From contig NZ_BHZE01000015.1 of the NCBI RefSeq assembly GCF_003851885.1, positions 1 through 63,126 on the forward strand: a DNA stretch of 63,126 nucleotides, written 5' to 3'. Position numbers and translations under genes: made by a program. The DNA is from Thermaurantimonas aggregans. Lineage in GTDB: Bacteria; Bacteroidota; Bacteroidia; Flavobacteriales; Schleiferiaceae. Shown piece by piece: positions 45,474 to 52,794 of the stretch (the first letter of the stretch is position 1; each line of letters begins with the position of its first letter). Under the pieces are notes generated by a model. That model was given only the letters and a program-made list of their open reading frames with translations. It did no database searches and was not told where the DNA came from.

Positions 45474-46435
45474 TCGAATTTTATGAGAAAACCATTGCCA
45501 TTTTCTTGCGTCAGGCGTTCGAGAAATTTGACCTTAATAGCATTGGGATCGTCGAAAAAGTCGCGACCAACTCCGATGGCGTTGACCTGAATATTGCCGG
45601 GATTGCGCTGGCGCATGAAGGCGAGGATTTCTTCCGAAAGTTTGTTGGAGTCGTCACCTTGGCGGCAACCGGGCTCACCGTCGGTCATCAGCACAATGTC
45701 GGTTAGGCCGGTGTAGGTGTTCATCACATATTCCAATGCTTCGCGGATGGGAGTACCGCCTTTGGCCTTGAAAGTGCGAATAAACTGGCTCAGCGACTCT
45801 TTATTTGCTTCGGTCATGGGCTGTAGCGCGCCAAAATTGGCCTTATTATCACAGTCGCTCTGATAAGGAAAACGCATGACATCCACATTGTAGGATTCGT
45901 CCATCGTCGAAATGAGCATGCGCAGACCGGCTTTTACGGGGCTGAGTCGATCTTCGTTGAAGTTGTTGCTAATCATGCTGCCCGATACATCTACCACAAA
46001 GACGATGGACTTGCCGCGGAAGCTGAAACCTCGAGTAGGTGTTTTTTTCGGCGGGCAGTTGCTTTGTAATGTCAGCCCACAGTTGTCCATCCATTGTTTG
46101 TACTTTTTCAAGTCTTCTACTTGAGCTTGAAGTTTTTCGACTTGTTCTTTTAGCTGTTGCGTATTTTGAACGGCTTGTTGGAGTTCTTTTTCCACCTTTT
46201 CCATTTGCTGCATGATTTGCTGCAGCACTTTTTTATCAACCGAATTCTCCAGCTGTTGCATCTTTTGCTTTAAGTCTTGCACCTCTATACCCAAATCTTT
46301 TAAGGCATCGGCAGCATCTTTGCTTTTGATGTCCATTTTTGGAACGATCACAAAGAGGATGATCACTGCGGCCAGAGCACCGGATAGCAGGTCGAGGAAG
46401 GAGATGGAAAATACCTGAAGTTCCTTTTTGGCCAT
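45470..46435 (-). CDS. Membrane-anchored von Willebrand A protein, ExbD/MotB-like N-terminus
   Basis: A 321-residue protein with a short cytoplasmic start, one membrane helix (about 11-33, FLDLLSGALAAVIILFVIVP) and Asp15 at its inner end, as in ExbD/MotB subunits. A coiled coil (about 50-115) and a vWA domain (about 145-321) follow. The MIDAS motif DVSGSM and the later LMTDGEPG are intact, so it should bind a metal and a partner protein. The vWA part should face the periplasm. It takes the place where MotB and ExbD carry a peptidoglycan- or TonB-binding domain. Confidence 0.82.
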   Translation of the reverse strand: MAKKELQVFSISFLDLLSGALAAVIILFVIVPKMDIKSKDAADALKDLGIEVQDLKQKMQQLENSVDKKVLQQIMQQMEKVEKELQQAVQNTQQLKEQVEKLQAQVEDLKKYKQWMDNCGLTLQSNCPPKKTPTRGFSFRGKSIVFVVDVSGSMISNNFNEDRLSPVKAGLRMLISTMDESYNVDVMRFPYQSDCDNKANFGALQPMTEANKESLSQFIRTFKAKGGTPIREALEYVMNTYTGLTDIVLMTDGEPGCRQGDDSNKLSEEILAFMRQRNPGNIQVNAIGVGRDFFDDPNAIKVKFLERLTQENGNGFLIKFD

Positions 46436-46436
46436 A

Positions 46437-47750
46437 TCACCGGTGTTTTACTATCACTTTTAAGGTGGTGTCGCCAAAGGTGATGATGTCGCCAATGTGG
46501 AGCTCTATGCCCTGCTGTCCGGCTTCTACACCATTTACCAAGGTTCCGTTGGTACTGGGTCTGTATTGGCCATTGGTCACATCTATGCGTGTTTGTCCGT
46601 CGCTGATCAGCCATTTTTTGTGCACTCGATCTCGAATAATCGTGGCATGAAACCGGCTGATGTAGCTGGTGTGGTGCTCTACGATGCCGATGTGGTTGGC
46701 CTGTGGCCACTCCGGATTGTACCAGCCTATGTAGATGATATCACCGGTGAGCTCAGCCTGGCGCGAGAGATTGTAAATGCGTCCCGGTTCGTCGCCATGC
46801 ATCACTTCCAGACCTACAATGTGCTGGTCGAAGTGTATGTGCTGATTGCTCTTGTGGTCAGAGGCATTGAGCATATCTAGTAGTTCGTTGGCGCTTTGGG
46901 CGCGCTTTTTATAGTCATGATGTAGTGATTTTTCAAAAATTCCTGTCCAATGATCAGGGATGCCAGGTAAGTGCATGCGGGCATCATCCCACTGGCCTTT
47001 GTTGGCGCGAAGCACATATGGGCCGATGTGTTCTTCGCTTTCAAGAGGGCCGAAAGGCAGCTTGCCGGTTAGAATTTCGTAGAATGTAGCTCCAAACGAA
47101 AACAAGTCGGTAGCCGGACTCATGGCTTTGAAGGAAATTTTCTGATTAAGCTGCTCTGGCGGCATGTAGGCGTAGGTGCCAAATACAGCCTCAGCATGCC
47201 CGAGAAAGTTTCGGCGCGTCATGCGCGCATTCTGAAAACCAGCGATCCCAAAGTCAGTGAGCTTTGCATTGCCCTCGGCGTCCATTAAAATGTTTACGGG
47301 CTTTAGATCGCGGTGTATCACGCCATTTTCATGTAACGCTTTTAAGCCCAGTAGGCATTGAACGGCCAGGCGATCCACTTCGTCGTAGGAGCTGTAGTTG
47401 ATCACGAGCTTTTCCAGAGAACCACCGGCACAATACTCCATTACCATGAAAGGATTGCCTTTATGCTCTCCTTTGTCTATAGATCTTACCAAAAATGGGC
47501 TGTCGATCTGGCCACAAGTGTATTCGCGCTCAAAGCGCTGGCCGAAGGTCTTTCTCTCCTCCGGCATCAGCTCCCAAAACTTCATAATTTTGAGCGCTAC
47601 AGTGCTGTCTGTAGTTCTGTTCTTTGCTTTTACCACAATGCCAAACGTGCCTTCACCCAGAAACTTATCGACCTGATAGCGGTCGATGAGGTCACCTTCG
47701 TAAAAAATCACTTTCTCAGGCACAGCTGTCATTACAGTGAGTTTGCTCAC
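46437..47750 (-). CDS. Ser/Thr protein kinase with C-terminal FHA domain
   Basis: A 437-residue soluble eukaryotic-type kinase, first gene of the operon. The catalytic core has LGEGTFG (31-37), the ATP lysine in VALKIMKF (Lys54), HRDLKPVN (147-154) and DFGIAGF (166-172), all in active form. The C-terminal FHA domain (about 335-430) has HTSYISRFHATI and NGTLVNG. The kinase has no membrane helix. The vWA gene starts one base after its stop. An ATG six codons in (MTAVPEK) is also possible. Confidence 0.95.
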   Translation of the reverse strand: MSKLTVMTAVPEKVIFYEGDLIDRYQVDKFLGEGTFGIVVKAKNRTTDSTVALKIMKFWELMPEERKTFGQRFEREYTCGQIDSPFLVRSIDKGEHKGNPFMVMEYCAGGSLEKLVINYSSYDEVDRLAVQCLLGLKALHENGVIHRDLKPVNILMDAEGNAKLTDFGIAGFQNARMTRRNFLGHAEAVFGTYAYMPPEQLNQKISFKAMSPATDLFSFGATFYEILTGKLPFGPLESEEHIGPYVLRANKGQWDDARMHLPGIPDHWTGIFEKSLHHDYKKRAQSANELLDMLNASDHKSNQHIHFDQHIVGLEVMHGDEPGRIYNLSRQAELTGDIIYIGWYNPEWPQANHIGIVEHHTSYISRFHATIIRDRVHKKWLISDGQTRIDVTNGQYRPSTNGTLVNGVEAGQQGIELHIGDIITFGDTTLKVIVKHR

Positions 47751-47888
47751 AAAACTTTTATATCTGAGCGAAGACTTACTTCATACAAATGCCGTATTTT
47801 TTGAAAAAAAGCAATGGAAGCTTAAATCAATGGCTTCTATTTGGTTTAAAAGTTTAGTATGTAAGAAATTTGCAAAAATTTTCGGGGG
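47751..47888. promoter_or_regulatory. Divergent promoter region, kinase operon and aroK
   Basis: The 138 bases between two oppositely transcribed genes must drive both. On the plus side a TTTG at 47841 and a weak GAAATTTG about 21 bases later could serve aroK. On the minus side I find no exact TAnnTTTG. Confidence 0.4.
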
Positions 47889-48410
47889 ATGCAGAAAAAA
47901 ATTGTTCTGCTCGGTTACATGGGTTCTGGTAAGACAACCATAGGTCGAATCCTTGCTAACGAGATGAAACTTCCCTTTTGGGATCTGGACGAGGTAATCG
48001 GCCAGATGTTTGGTATGACAGTACCTTACATGATTCAGAAAAAAGGAGAGATCTTTTTCCGCGAATGCGAGCAAAAGGCGCTCAACGTCGTTCTGCAAAA
48101 TCCCTCTTACATCTTAGCCTCTGGTGGCGGTACGCCTTGTTATTACGACAATATTGACGTCATAAACGCGCATTCTACCAGCATCTACTTTCAGTGTTCG
48201 CCCACTACGCTTAGTCAACGTCTTTTACCAGAAAAGCAAAATCGCCCATTAATCGCTGATATAGAAGACGATTTCCTCTCCGAATACATTGCGAAGCATC
48301 TCTTTGAACGCATGCCCTATTATCAGAAGGCGCACATTACCATTGATGCCAATGGAGATGTGGAGTCCATTGTGAGCAAATTACTTGAGAAATTGAGCGT
48401 ACATCCCTAA
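47889..48410 (+). CDS. aroK: Shikimate kinase
   Basis: It phosphorylates shikimate in aromatic amino acid synthesis. The 173-residue protein has the P-loop LLGYMGSGKTT, the shikimate-binding WDLDEVI and FRECEQKAL, and the LASGGGTPCY motif. Length is normal. It is the only aromatic-pathway gene here and is transcribed away from the signalling operon. Confidence 0.96.
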   Translation: MQKKIVLLGYMGSGKTTIGRILANEMKLPFWDLDEVIGQMFGMTVPYMIQKKGEIFFRECEQKALNVVLQNPSYILASGGGTPCYYDNIDVINAHSTSIYFQCSPTTLSQRLLPEKQNRPLIADIEDDFLSEYIAKHLFERMPYYQKAHITIDANGDVESIVSKLLEKLSVHP

Positions 48411-48442
48411 TTACAACTTGGTCACGTCACCATTGCTAAACA

Positions 48443-48480
48443 GCTCCCTTTAAAGGGATGAGTTTTTTTTATTTTTTTTT
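48443..48480 (+). terminator. Terminator of aroK
   Basis: The palindrome TCCCTTTAAAGGGA (48445-48458) is followed by two long T tracts, 30-70 bases after the aroK stop. The T tract runs directly into the start of repeat A2. Confidence 0.65.
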
Positions 48481-48621
48481 GGGCGTGCCCCTCACCTCCT
48501 TCGCTTCGCTCAGTCGTTCGGGTCGGCGTGCTCCGGGGTACGCTTCGCTTCCGTGCTACGGCTCCGCTCTGCTACGCCTTCGCCCCGCGCTGGCGCGCGC
48601 CCTTCGCATGCCTCACGCGAG
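48481..48621 (+). repeat. GC-rich dispersed repeat, copy A2
   Basis: A 141-bp block almost the same as the minus-strand copy A1 at 575-713, starting GGGCGTGCCCCTCACC and ending CATGCCTCACGCGAGG. Differences are mostly in the central short CTTCGC words. It lies in the sense orientation after aroK. I see no coding signal that differs from what the composition gives by chance. Confidence 0.85.
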
Positions 48622-48676
48622 GAAGGGTGATAAAAAATGAAACTCACATCTCTGGCCATATCGATGAATGCTTTTT

Positions 48677-48788
48677 TTTTACTCACCACCCCATCCCCCC
48701 TACCGACGAAAGCTCTTAAGAGCTTTGTCGGCATCTGTGGCTCTCTATGACCTGCGGACGCAATGAGAGAGATTTAGGGTGAGTAAAA
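48677..48788. repeat. 112-bp element with 11-bp inverted ends
   Basis: TTTTACTCACC (48677-48687) and GGTGAGTAAAA (48778-48788) are perfect inverted ends. Inside lies a 29-base near-perfect palindrome (48703-48731: CCGACGAAAGCTC and its mirror). It codes for nothing. It could be a small non-autonomous transposon (MITE-like) or a structured RNA. No target-site duplication is obvious at the borders. Confidence 0.5.
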
Positions 48789-48871
48789 TGGATCTGCTCA
48801 AATCTGTAATTGGATCTGTAAAAATCTGTGTCCCCAGTTTTAGTTAAAGTTAAAGTACAAAGTTTTTAAAA
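48789..48871. other. Degenerate ATCTGT-rich spacer
   Basis: The words GGATCTG, AATCTGTAA, GGATCTGTA and AATCTGTGTC recur within 45 bases. A related ATCTGTGG lies inside the preceding element. No gene. Confidence 0.4.
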
Positions 48872-49112
48872 GCGGCCTGAGGCCGCTACCGCGTGAGGGA
48901 TAGAAGCGGATATGAGCCGCAGCGGGTGGGGCACAGTGGCACCAGGGCGAGGCTGGCTGGCCCGAAGGGCAGACAACGCAGCCCTGGTGTGGTGGATTTA
49001 CAGCCTCTTGATTGGGCAAGTAGGATGTGCCACCCCCACCCGCAAGGCGAATATGAGCGGATAGCCCGGCCCGAGCAGCTGCCCGATAGGGCAACCTGCG
49101 AGGGACACGCCC
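48872..49112 (-). repeat. GC-rich dispersed repeat, subtype B
   Basis: Read on the minus strand, this 241-bp block starts GGGCGTGTCCCTCGC and ends near CCCTCACGCGGTAGCGG, so both ends match copies A1 and A2 while the middle differs (CTCGGGCCGGGCTATCCGCTC and GGCTCATATCCGCTTC types of words). It begins 20 bases after the trhO stop, with the same TTATTTGGGCG junction as A1. The GCGGCCTGAGGCCGC palindrome (48872-48886) closes it. Non-coding. Confidence 0.8.
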
Positions 49113-49131
49113 AAATAAGAAAAATGAAAAA

Positions 49132-50178
49132 CTAAGAACACTCGGGTTTCCAACGGCGGTAGCGCATGAAGGTCTTGCGCTGCTTCACCTGGCGGAGGAG
49201 TTTTTTCTGCTCTTCGAGGGGTAGGTGTATTACCTCTTGGCAAGCGGGGGAGCAGGTGCCTTCGTACTCGCGGGCACAATCGTCGCACTGAAGGAAGAGG
49301 ATGTTGCAGGCCTTGTTGGCACAGTTGCGATGGGTATCGCAAGGCTTGCCGCACTGGTGGCATGTGGCGATGACCTCTGAGCTGATGTGTTCGCCCAAGC
49401 GATTGTCGAAGACGAAGTTTTTGCCGCGGAAGCGGTTTTCGAGGCCTTCTTCTTTTACTTGGCGATAGTAGTCGATGATGCCGCCGTGCAGCTGGTTTAC
49501 GTTTTTAAAGCCGTGGTGGCGCAGGTAGGCTGAGGCCTTTTCGCAGCGAATGCCGCCGGTGCAGTAGAGTAGGATGGGGTCGTCTTCGCAGCCGCGCAGC
49601 ATGTTGAGTACTTCAGGCAGCTCCTCGCGGAAGGTTTCAGCCTGTGGCAGGAGTGCCCCTTCGAAATGGCCCACTTCGCTTTCGTAGAAGTTGCGCATGT
49701 CTACAATTTTTACGTTGGGCAGCTTCATCATTTCATTCCATTCTCTTGCGGTGAGGTGGCGGCCTACGTTGGTCACGTCGTATTCGTCGTCGTTCAGGCC
49801 ATCGGCTACGATTTTCTTGCGCACCTTCACGGTGAGCTTTATAAAGGATTTGTTGTCGTGTTCTACAGCTATTTTAAAGGGGATGTTTTCGAACTCGGGT
49901 ATGGCGTAGAGTTCTTGTTTAAATTGGTCGAAGTAATGCTCGGGTACATTCATCTGTGCGTTAATGCCTTCGTGGGCTACGTAGATGCGTCCGAGGCAGT
50001 TGAGCCGGCTCCACATTTCGAAGAGTCGGTCACGCATCTGGTCGGGATTGTCGATAATCACGTAGCGATAAAAGGAGAGCGTGATGCGACGAAAGGTTTC
50101 GCTTTCGAGTTTTTTCAGGAGCTCTTCGCGGCTTAGTCGATTTACCAGTCGTGCTTTCTTGTGTGCGTTAGGATCCAT
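49132..50178 (-). CDS. trhO: tRNA uridine(34) hydroxylase, rhodanese family
   Basis: It hydroxylates uridine 34 in the tRNA wobble position. The 348-residue protein has the N-terminal acylphosphatase-like part (RIYVAHEGINAQM), the rhodanese domain with the active-site loop LLYCTGGIRCEKASAYL, and a C-terminal cysteine-rich tail (CHQCGKPCDTHRNCANKAC) usual in the longer TrhO proteins. I start at the ATG at 50178. A TTG 15 codons upstream is less likely. Confidence 0.94.
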   Translation of the reverse strand: MDPNAHKKARLVNRLSREELLKKLESETFRRITLSFYRYVIIDNPDQMRDRLFEMWSRLNCLGRIYVAHEGINAQMNVPEHYFDQFKQELYAIPEFENIPFKIAVEHDNKSFIKLTVKVRKKIVADGLNDDEYDVTNVGRHLTAREWNEMMKLPNVKIVDMRNFYESEVGHFEGALLPQAETFREELPEVLNMLRGCEDDPILLYCTGGIRCEKASAYLRHHGFKNVNQLHGGIIDYYRQVKEEGLENRFRGKNFVFDNRLGEHISSEVIATCHQCGKPCDTHRNCANKACNILFLQCDDCAREYEGTCSPACQEVIHLPLEEQKKLLRQVKQRKTFMRYRRWKPECS

Positions 50179-50288
50179 ATTCTTATGGCTATCAGCAGAG
50201 TGGTCGCAAAAATATAGGCTCAAAAGGGTAATGTTTTATGACAATTAAACAGATAAGACGTAGTGCAGTTGGGTTTAAGTTTTGGTTT

Positions 50289-51587
50289 TTATCGATTGCT
50301 GGCCAGGGGTTTAGATTCATCTTGGGCAGCTGGTGGTGCAATGTGGTAGGAGTCGAGCTGCTGGCGGGTACGGGCGATAGACTGAAGATAGGCAGCCTTG
50401 TACTTGTCGTCCATAGGCTTGGCTACGGGCAAGTCGATGGATAGGGGATCTACTTGCTTGCCGTTTTTCCAGAATCGATAACATACGTGCGGGCCGGTGG
50501 CAAGACCTGTGCTGCCGACGTAGCCGATGATGTCGCCTTGCTTGACGCGCGAGCCTACGCGCAGGCCAGCCTTGAAGCGACTCATGTGGAGGTATTGCGT
50601 TGAGTAGGTTTTGTTGTGCTTTACTTTTACGTAATTGCCGTTGCCTGCAGTGTATCCCATGGCTTCAATTATGCCGTCGGCAGTAGTCATGATGGGTGTG
50701 CCATGTGGAGCCGCATAATCTGTACCTAAGTGAGGGCGAGTAGTTTTTAGTACAGGGTGGAATCTGCGAAGATTGTAGCGCGAGGTGATGCGGAAGAAAT
50801 TAAGAGGTGCCTTTAAGAAAAAGCTCTTGAGGGCTTCGGCTTGTTCGTTGTAGTAGCCGTCGATGGCTCCGTCGGCAGAGCGGTAGTAAAAGCCGTAGTG
50901 AGGCTTGTTTTTGTGAAAAAGCACAGCAGCTAAAATTTTGCCGGTACCCATGGGGATGCTGTCGTCCACCATCTGCTGCTCGTAAATGAGCTTAATGGAG
51001 TCGTTGGGTTGTATTTTGAAGAAGTCGATGGACCAGGAATAGAGGTCAGCGAGACGCACAACCACTGTAGCAGGCACGCCTTGATCGACAAGGTCTTGAT
51101 ACAAAGAGCTTTGAATAATGGCGCCTATGGTGCGTTGTGAGGTTACAACTTGTTTTAGCTCTTGGTAGGCGTAGAGGCTGTCGGTAAGTCGCATCACTAC
51201 CTTTTTGGCCGGATTCACTTCATATACCGCATAAGTAGGCAGGCTATCAGCCCTACTGACGAAAATGCGAATCGCTTGACCCGGAACGATCTCAACCGGT
51301 CGGAGGTAGTCCATGGCGAGCAAGGATACACGCTGCGCTGTGGCTGCAGCGATGTTAGCTCGGGCCAGAGCTTTTGGCAATATGTCGCCTGTACGTACAG
51401 TGACAGTGGCAGTATCGTAATCGGAAAGTGAGAGGCCGTGGAAAAAGATTTCTGCTTCTTCAGCGATTTCTTCTTCTAGTTCGGTATCCTCGGAATTGGA
51501 GATTTTTGTAATGATGAGTTTAAAAGAGATCAGTGCGAATAAGAAAAGTAGTAAAAGAGCGGTTCGTTTCAGGACTTTTTTATTCAA
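50289..51587 (-). CDS. M23 family murein endopeptidase
   Basis: A 432-residue envelope protein that should cut peptide cross-links of peptidoglycan. It has an N-terminal membrane anchor (about 9-28), an OapA/LysM-like middle (VRTGDILPKALARANI) and a C-terminal LytM domain with the zinc motifs HLGTDYAAP and HVCYRF and the catalytic QYLHMSRF. All zinc ligands are present. The 110-base gap to trhO holds nothing notable. Confidence 0.92.
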   Translation of the reverse strand: MNKKVLKRTALLLLFLFALISFKLIITKISNSEDTELEEEIAEEAEIFFHGLSLSDYDTATVTVRTGDILPKALARANIAAATAQRVSLLAMDYLRPVEIVPGQAIRIFVSRADSLPTYAVYEVNPAKKVVMRLTDSLYAYQELKQVVTSQRTIGAIIQSSLYQDLVDQGVPATVVVRLADLYSWSIDFFKIQPNDSIKLIYEQQMVDDSIPMGTGKILAAVLFHKNKPHYGFYYRSADGAIDGYYNEQAEALKSFFLKAPLNFFRITSRYNLRRFHPVLKTTRPHLGTDYAAPHGTPIMTTADGIIEAMGYTAGNGNYVKVKHNKTYSTQYLHMSRFKAGLRVGSRVKQGDIIGYVGSTGLATGPHVCYRFWKNGKQVDPLSIDLPVAKPMDDKYKAAYLQSIARTRQQLDSYHIAPPAAQDESKPLASNR

Positions 51588-51610
51588 CGGTGGTTGTTTT
51601 TTTTTGGTGA

Positions 51611-52579
51611 TTAATCAATTTGATGCTGGGCTAGATGTTTTTTTACCCACGACTTGCCCCATTCTTCAATCTCGGTTTGCGACCAAAGATCGGGATAAAA
51701 GATGCGTTTTTGAAAGCGAGGTGGTAAGTACTTCTGCCAGTTGGTGCCACCAGTTGCAGCTATGTCGTTGGGTCTTCGGGCCAGATAGGTCACGGCAGAC
51801 TTGTAGTGCTGCAAGGGCCAATTCACATTCACATTCAGATCAAATGCGCGGTAGAGCATTTTCAGCTCCTCGTCGGCGCGACCGAGATTTTCGAGGCGGA
51901 GGTAATGATCCCAAAGAGTGCGCCCCACAAAAGTCTTGGCCATATGGATGAGCTCTTGGCTGTACTTTTCTTCAAATTGGCGCAGGGTGAGGGTTTTCTC
52001 GCCTGTAGCTTCTACGATAGCACCTTTTTTCCAGTAAATATATTCGTACATCTCTTCGATGGAGGCGTTTTTTGAAGCCAGTTGCTCGCGGTATTCTTTA
52101 TCCACAAGTCGAATGAAGTGCGTAGCCCCGATTTCAATCATACGATACTGAGCGCTCTGGAAGCCGCTGGCCGGAATCAGTGAAAGGCGGAATTTTAAAA
52201 ATTGCTCGCGCTCCATCCCTTCGTTCATGATTTCAAAGGAGTGCGTAAGCGCATCGAAATAGCGATTCATACGCTGTAGGCGCATTTTCACTTCTTCTAA
52301 GGAAGCGTCTGGAGTATCAGCTAACTTATTGATTTCGTGAAGAGTAAGCTTGAAATAGAGTTCCGTGATCTGGTGATACATGATGAAGATGGGCTCATCG
52401 TGTAATGGAGTCCTGGGATTTTGGAGGCTCAGCAGCGTATCGAGGTGGATGTAATTCCAGTAAGTGAGATAGTCGGCATAGAGCAGACCGTCGAGAAAAG
52501 CGATGAGGTCTTGTCCGCTGGCCTTGTATTTGGCTGAGAGCTTTTCGATGCGTTCGACCAGTTCGGGGCTAAAATCCAT
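51611..52579 (-). CDS. kynA: Tryptophan 2,3-dioxygenase
   Basis: A heme enzyme that opens the indole ring of tryptophan in the first step of the kynurenine pathway. The 322-residue protein has IMYHQITELYFKL (active-site His and substrate loop), LEEVKMRLQRMNRY, LQHYKSAVTYL with the probable heme-ligand His, and the ATGGTNWQKYL end motif. No other kynurenine gene lies in the window. A promoter -7 box precedes it. Confidence 0.93.
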   Translation of the reverse strand: MDFSPELVERIEKLSAKYKASGQDLIAFLDGLLYADYLTYWNYIHLDTLLSLQNPRTPLHDEPIFIMYHQITELYFKLTLHEINKLADTPDASLEEVKMRLQRMNRYFDALTHSFEIMNEGMEREQFLKFRLSLIPASGFQSAQYRMIEIGATHFIRLVDKEYREQLASKNASIEEMYEYIYWKKGAIVEATGEKTLTLRQFEEKYSQELIHMAKTFVGRTLWDHYLRLENLGRADEELKMLYRAFDLNVNVNWPLQHYKSAVTYLARRPNDIAATGGTNWQKYLPPRFQKRIFYPDLWSQTEIEEWGKSWVKKHLAQHQID

Positions 52580-52604
52580 GATTTTGTTTGGCTTCAGTTT
52601 TTTG

Positions 52605-52612
52605 CAAAGGTA
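52605..52612 (-). promoter_or_regulatory. Promoter -7 box for kynA
   Basis: TACCTTTG on the minus strand is an exact TAnnTTTG match 25 bases before the ATG. Confidence 0.55.
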
Positions 52613-52734
52613 GTCTTTACACTATGAAAATACCCTGATAAAAGGTAGTTAACACAGAATACTAAGAGCTTCGTAAGAATAGATCACTATCTGTAAGGAG
52701 AAAAAATCTTATACTTTCTGCTCGATTTTTCATA

Positions 52735-52770
52735 AAAAATGCGCTGAAAACTCCAAGCTTTCAGCGCATT
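52735..52770 (-). terminator. Terminator of the ammonium transporter gene
   Basis: AATGCGCTGAAA (52738-52749) pairs with TTTCAGCGCATT (52759-52770), a perfect 12-bp stem with a 9-nt loop. On the minus strand it runs into a T tract. Confidence 0.88.
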
Positions 52771-52794
52771 AAAGAGTATAATACTGTGCGCTTA

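Noticed and set aside
40938-47750. Zorya-type phage defence locus
   Set aside because: The channel subunit lacks the long cytoplasmic tail of ZorA, and no ZorC/ZorD helicase or ZorE nuclease is present. Only the motor principle is shared.
40938-47750. Type VI secretion regulatory cluster (PpkA/PppA/Fha)
   Set aside because: Kinase, phosphatase and FHA proteins fit, but no tube, sheath, baseplate or TssJLM genes occur in the window.
48458-49363. Several short frames in the aroK-trhO gap
   Set aside because: They fall within repeats A2 and B or the inverted-end element, and give Arg/Pro-rich sequences without domains.
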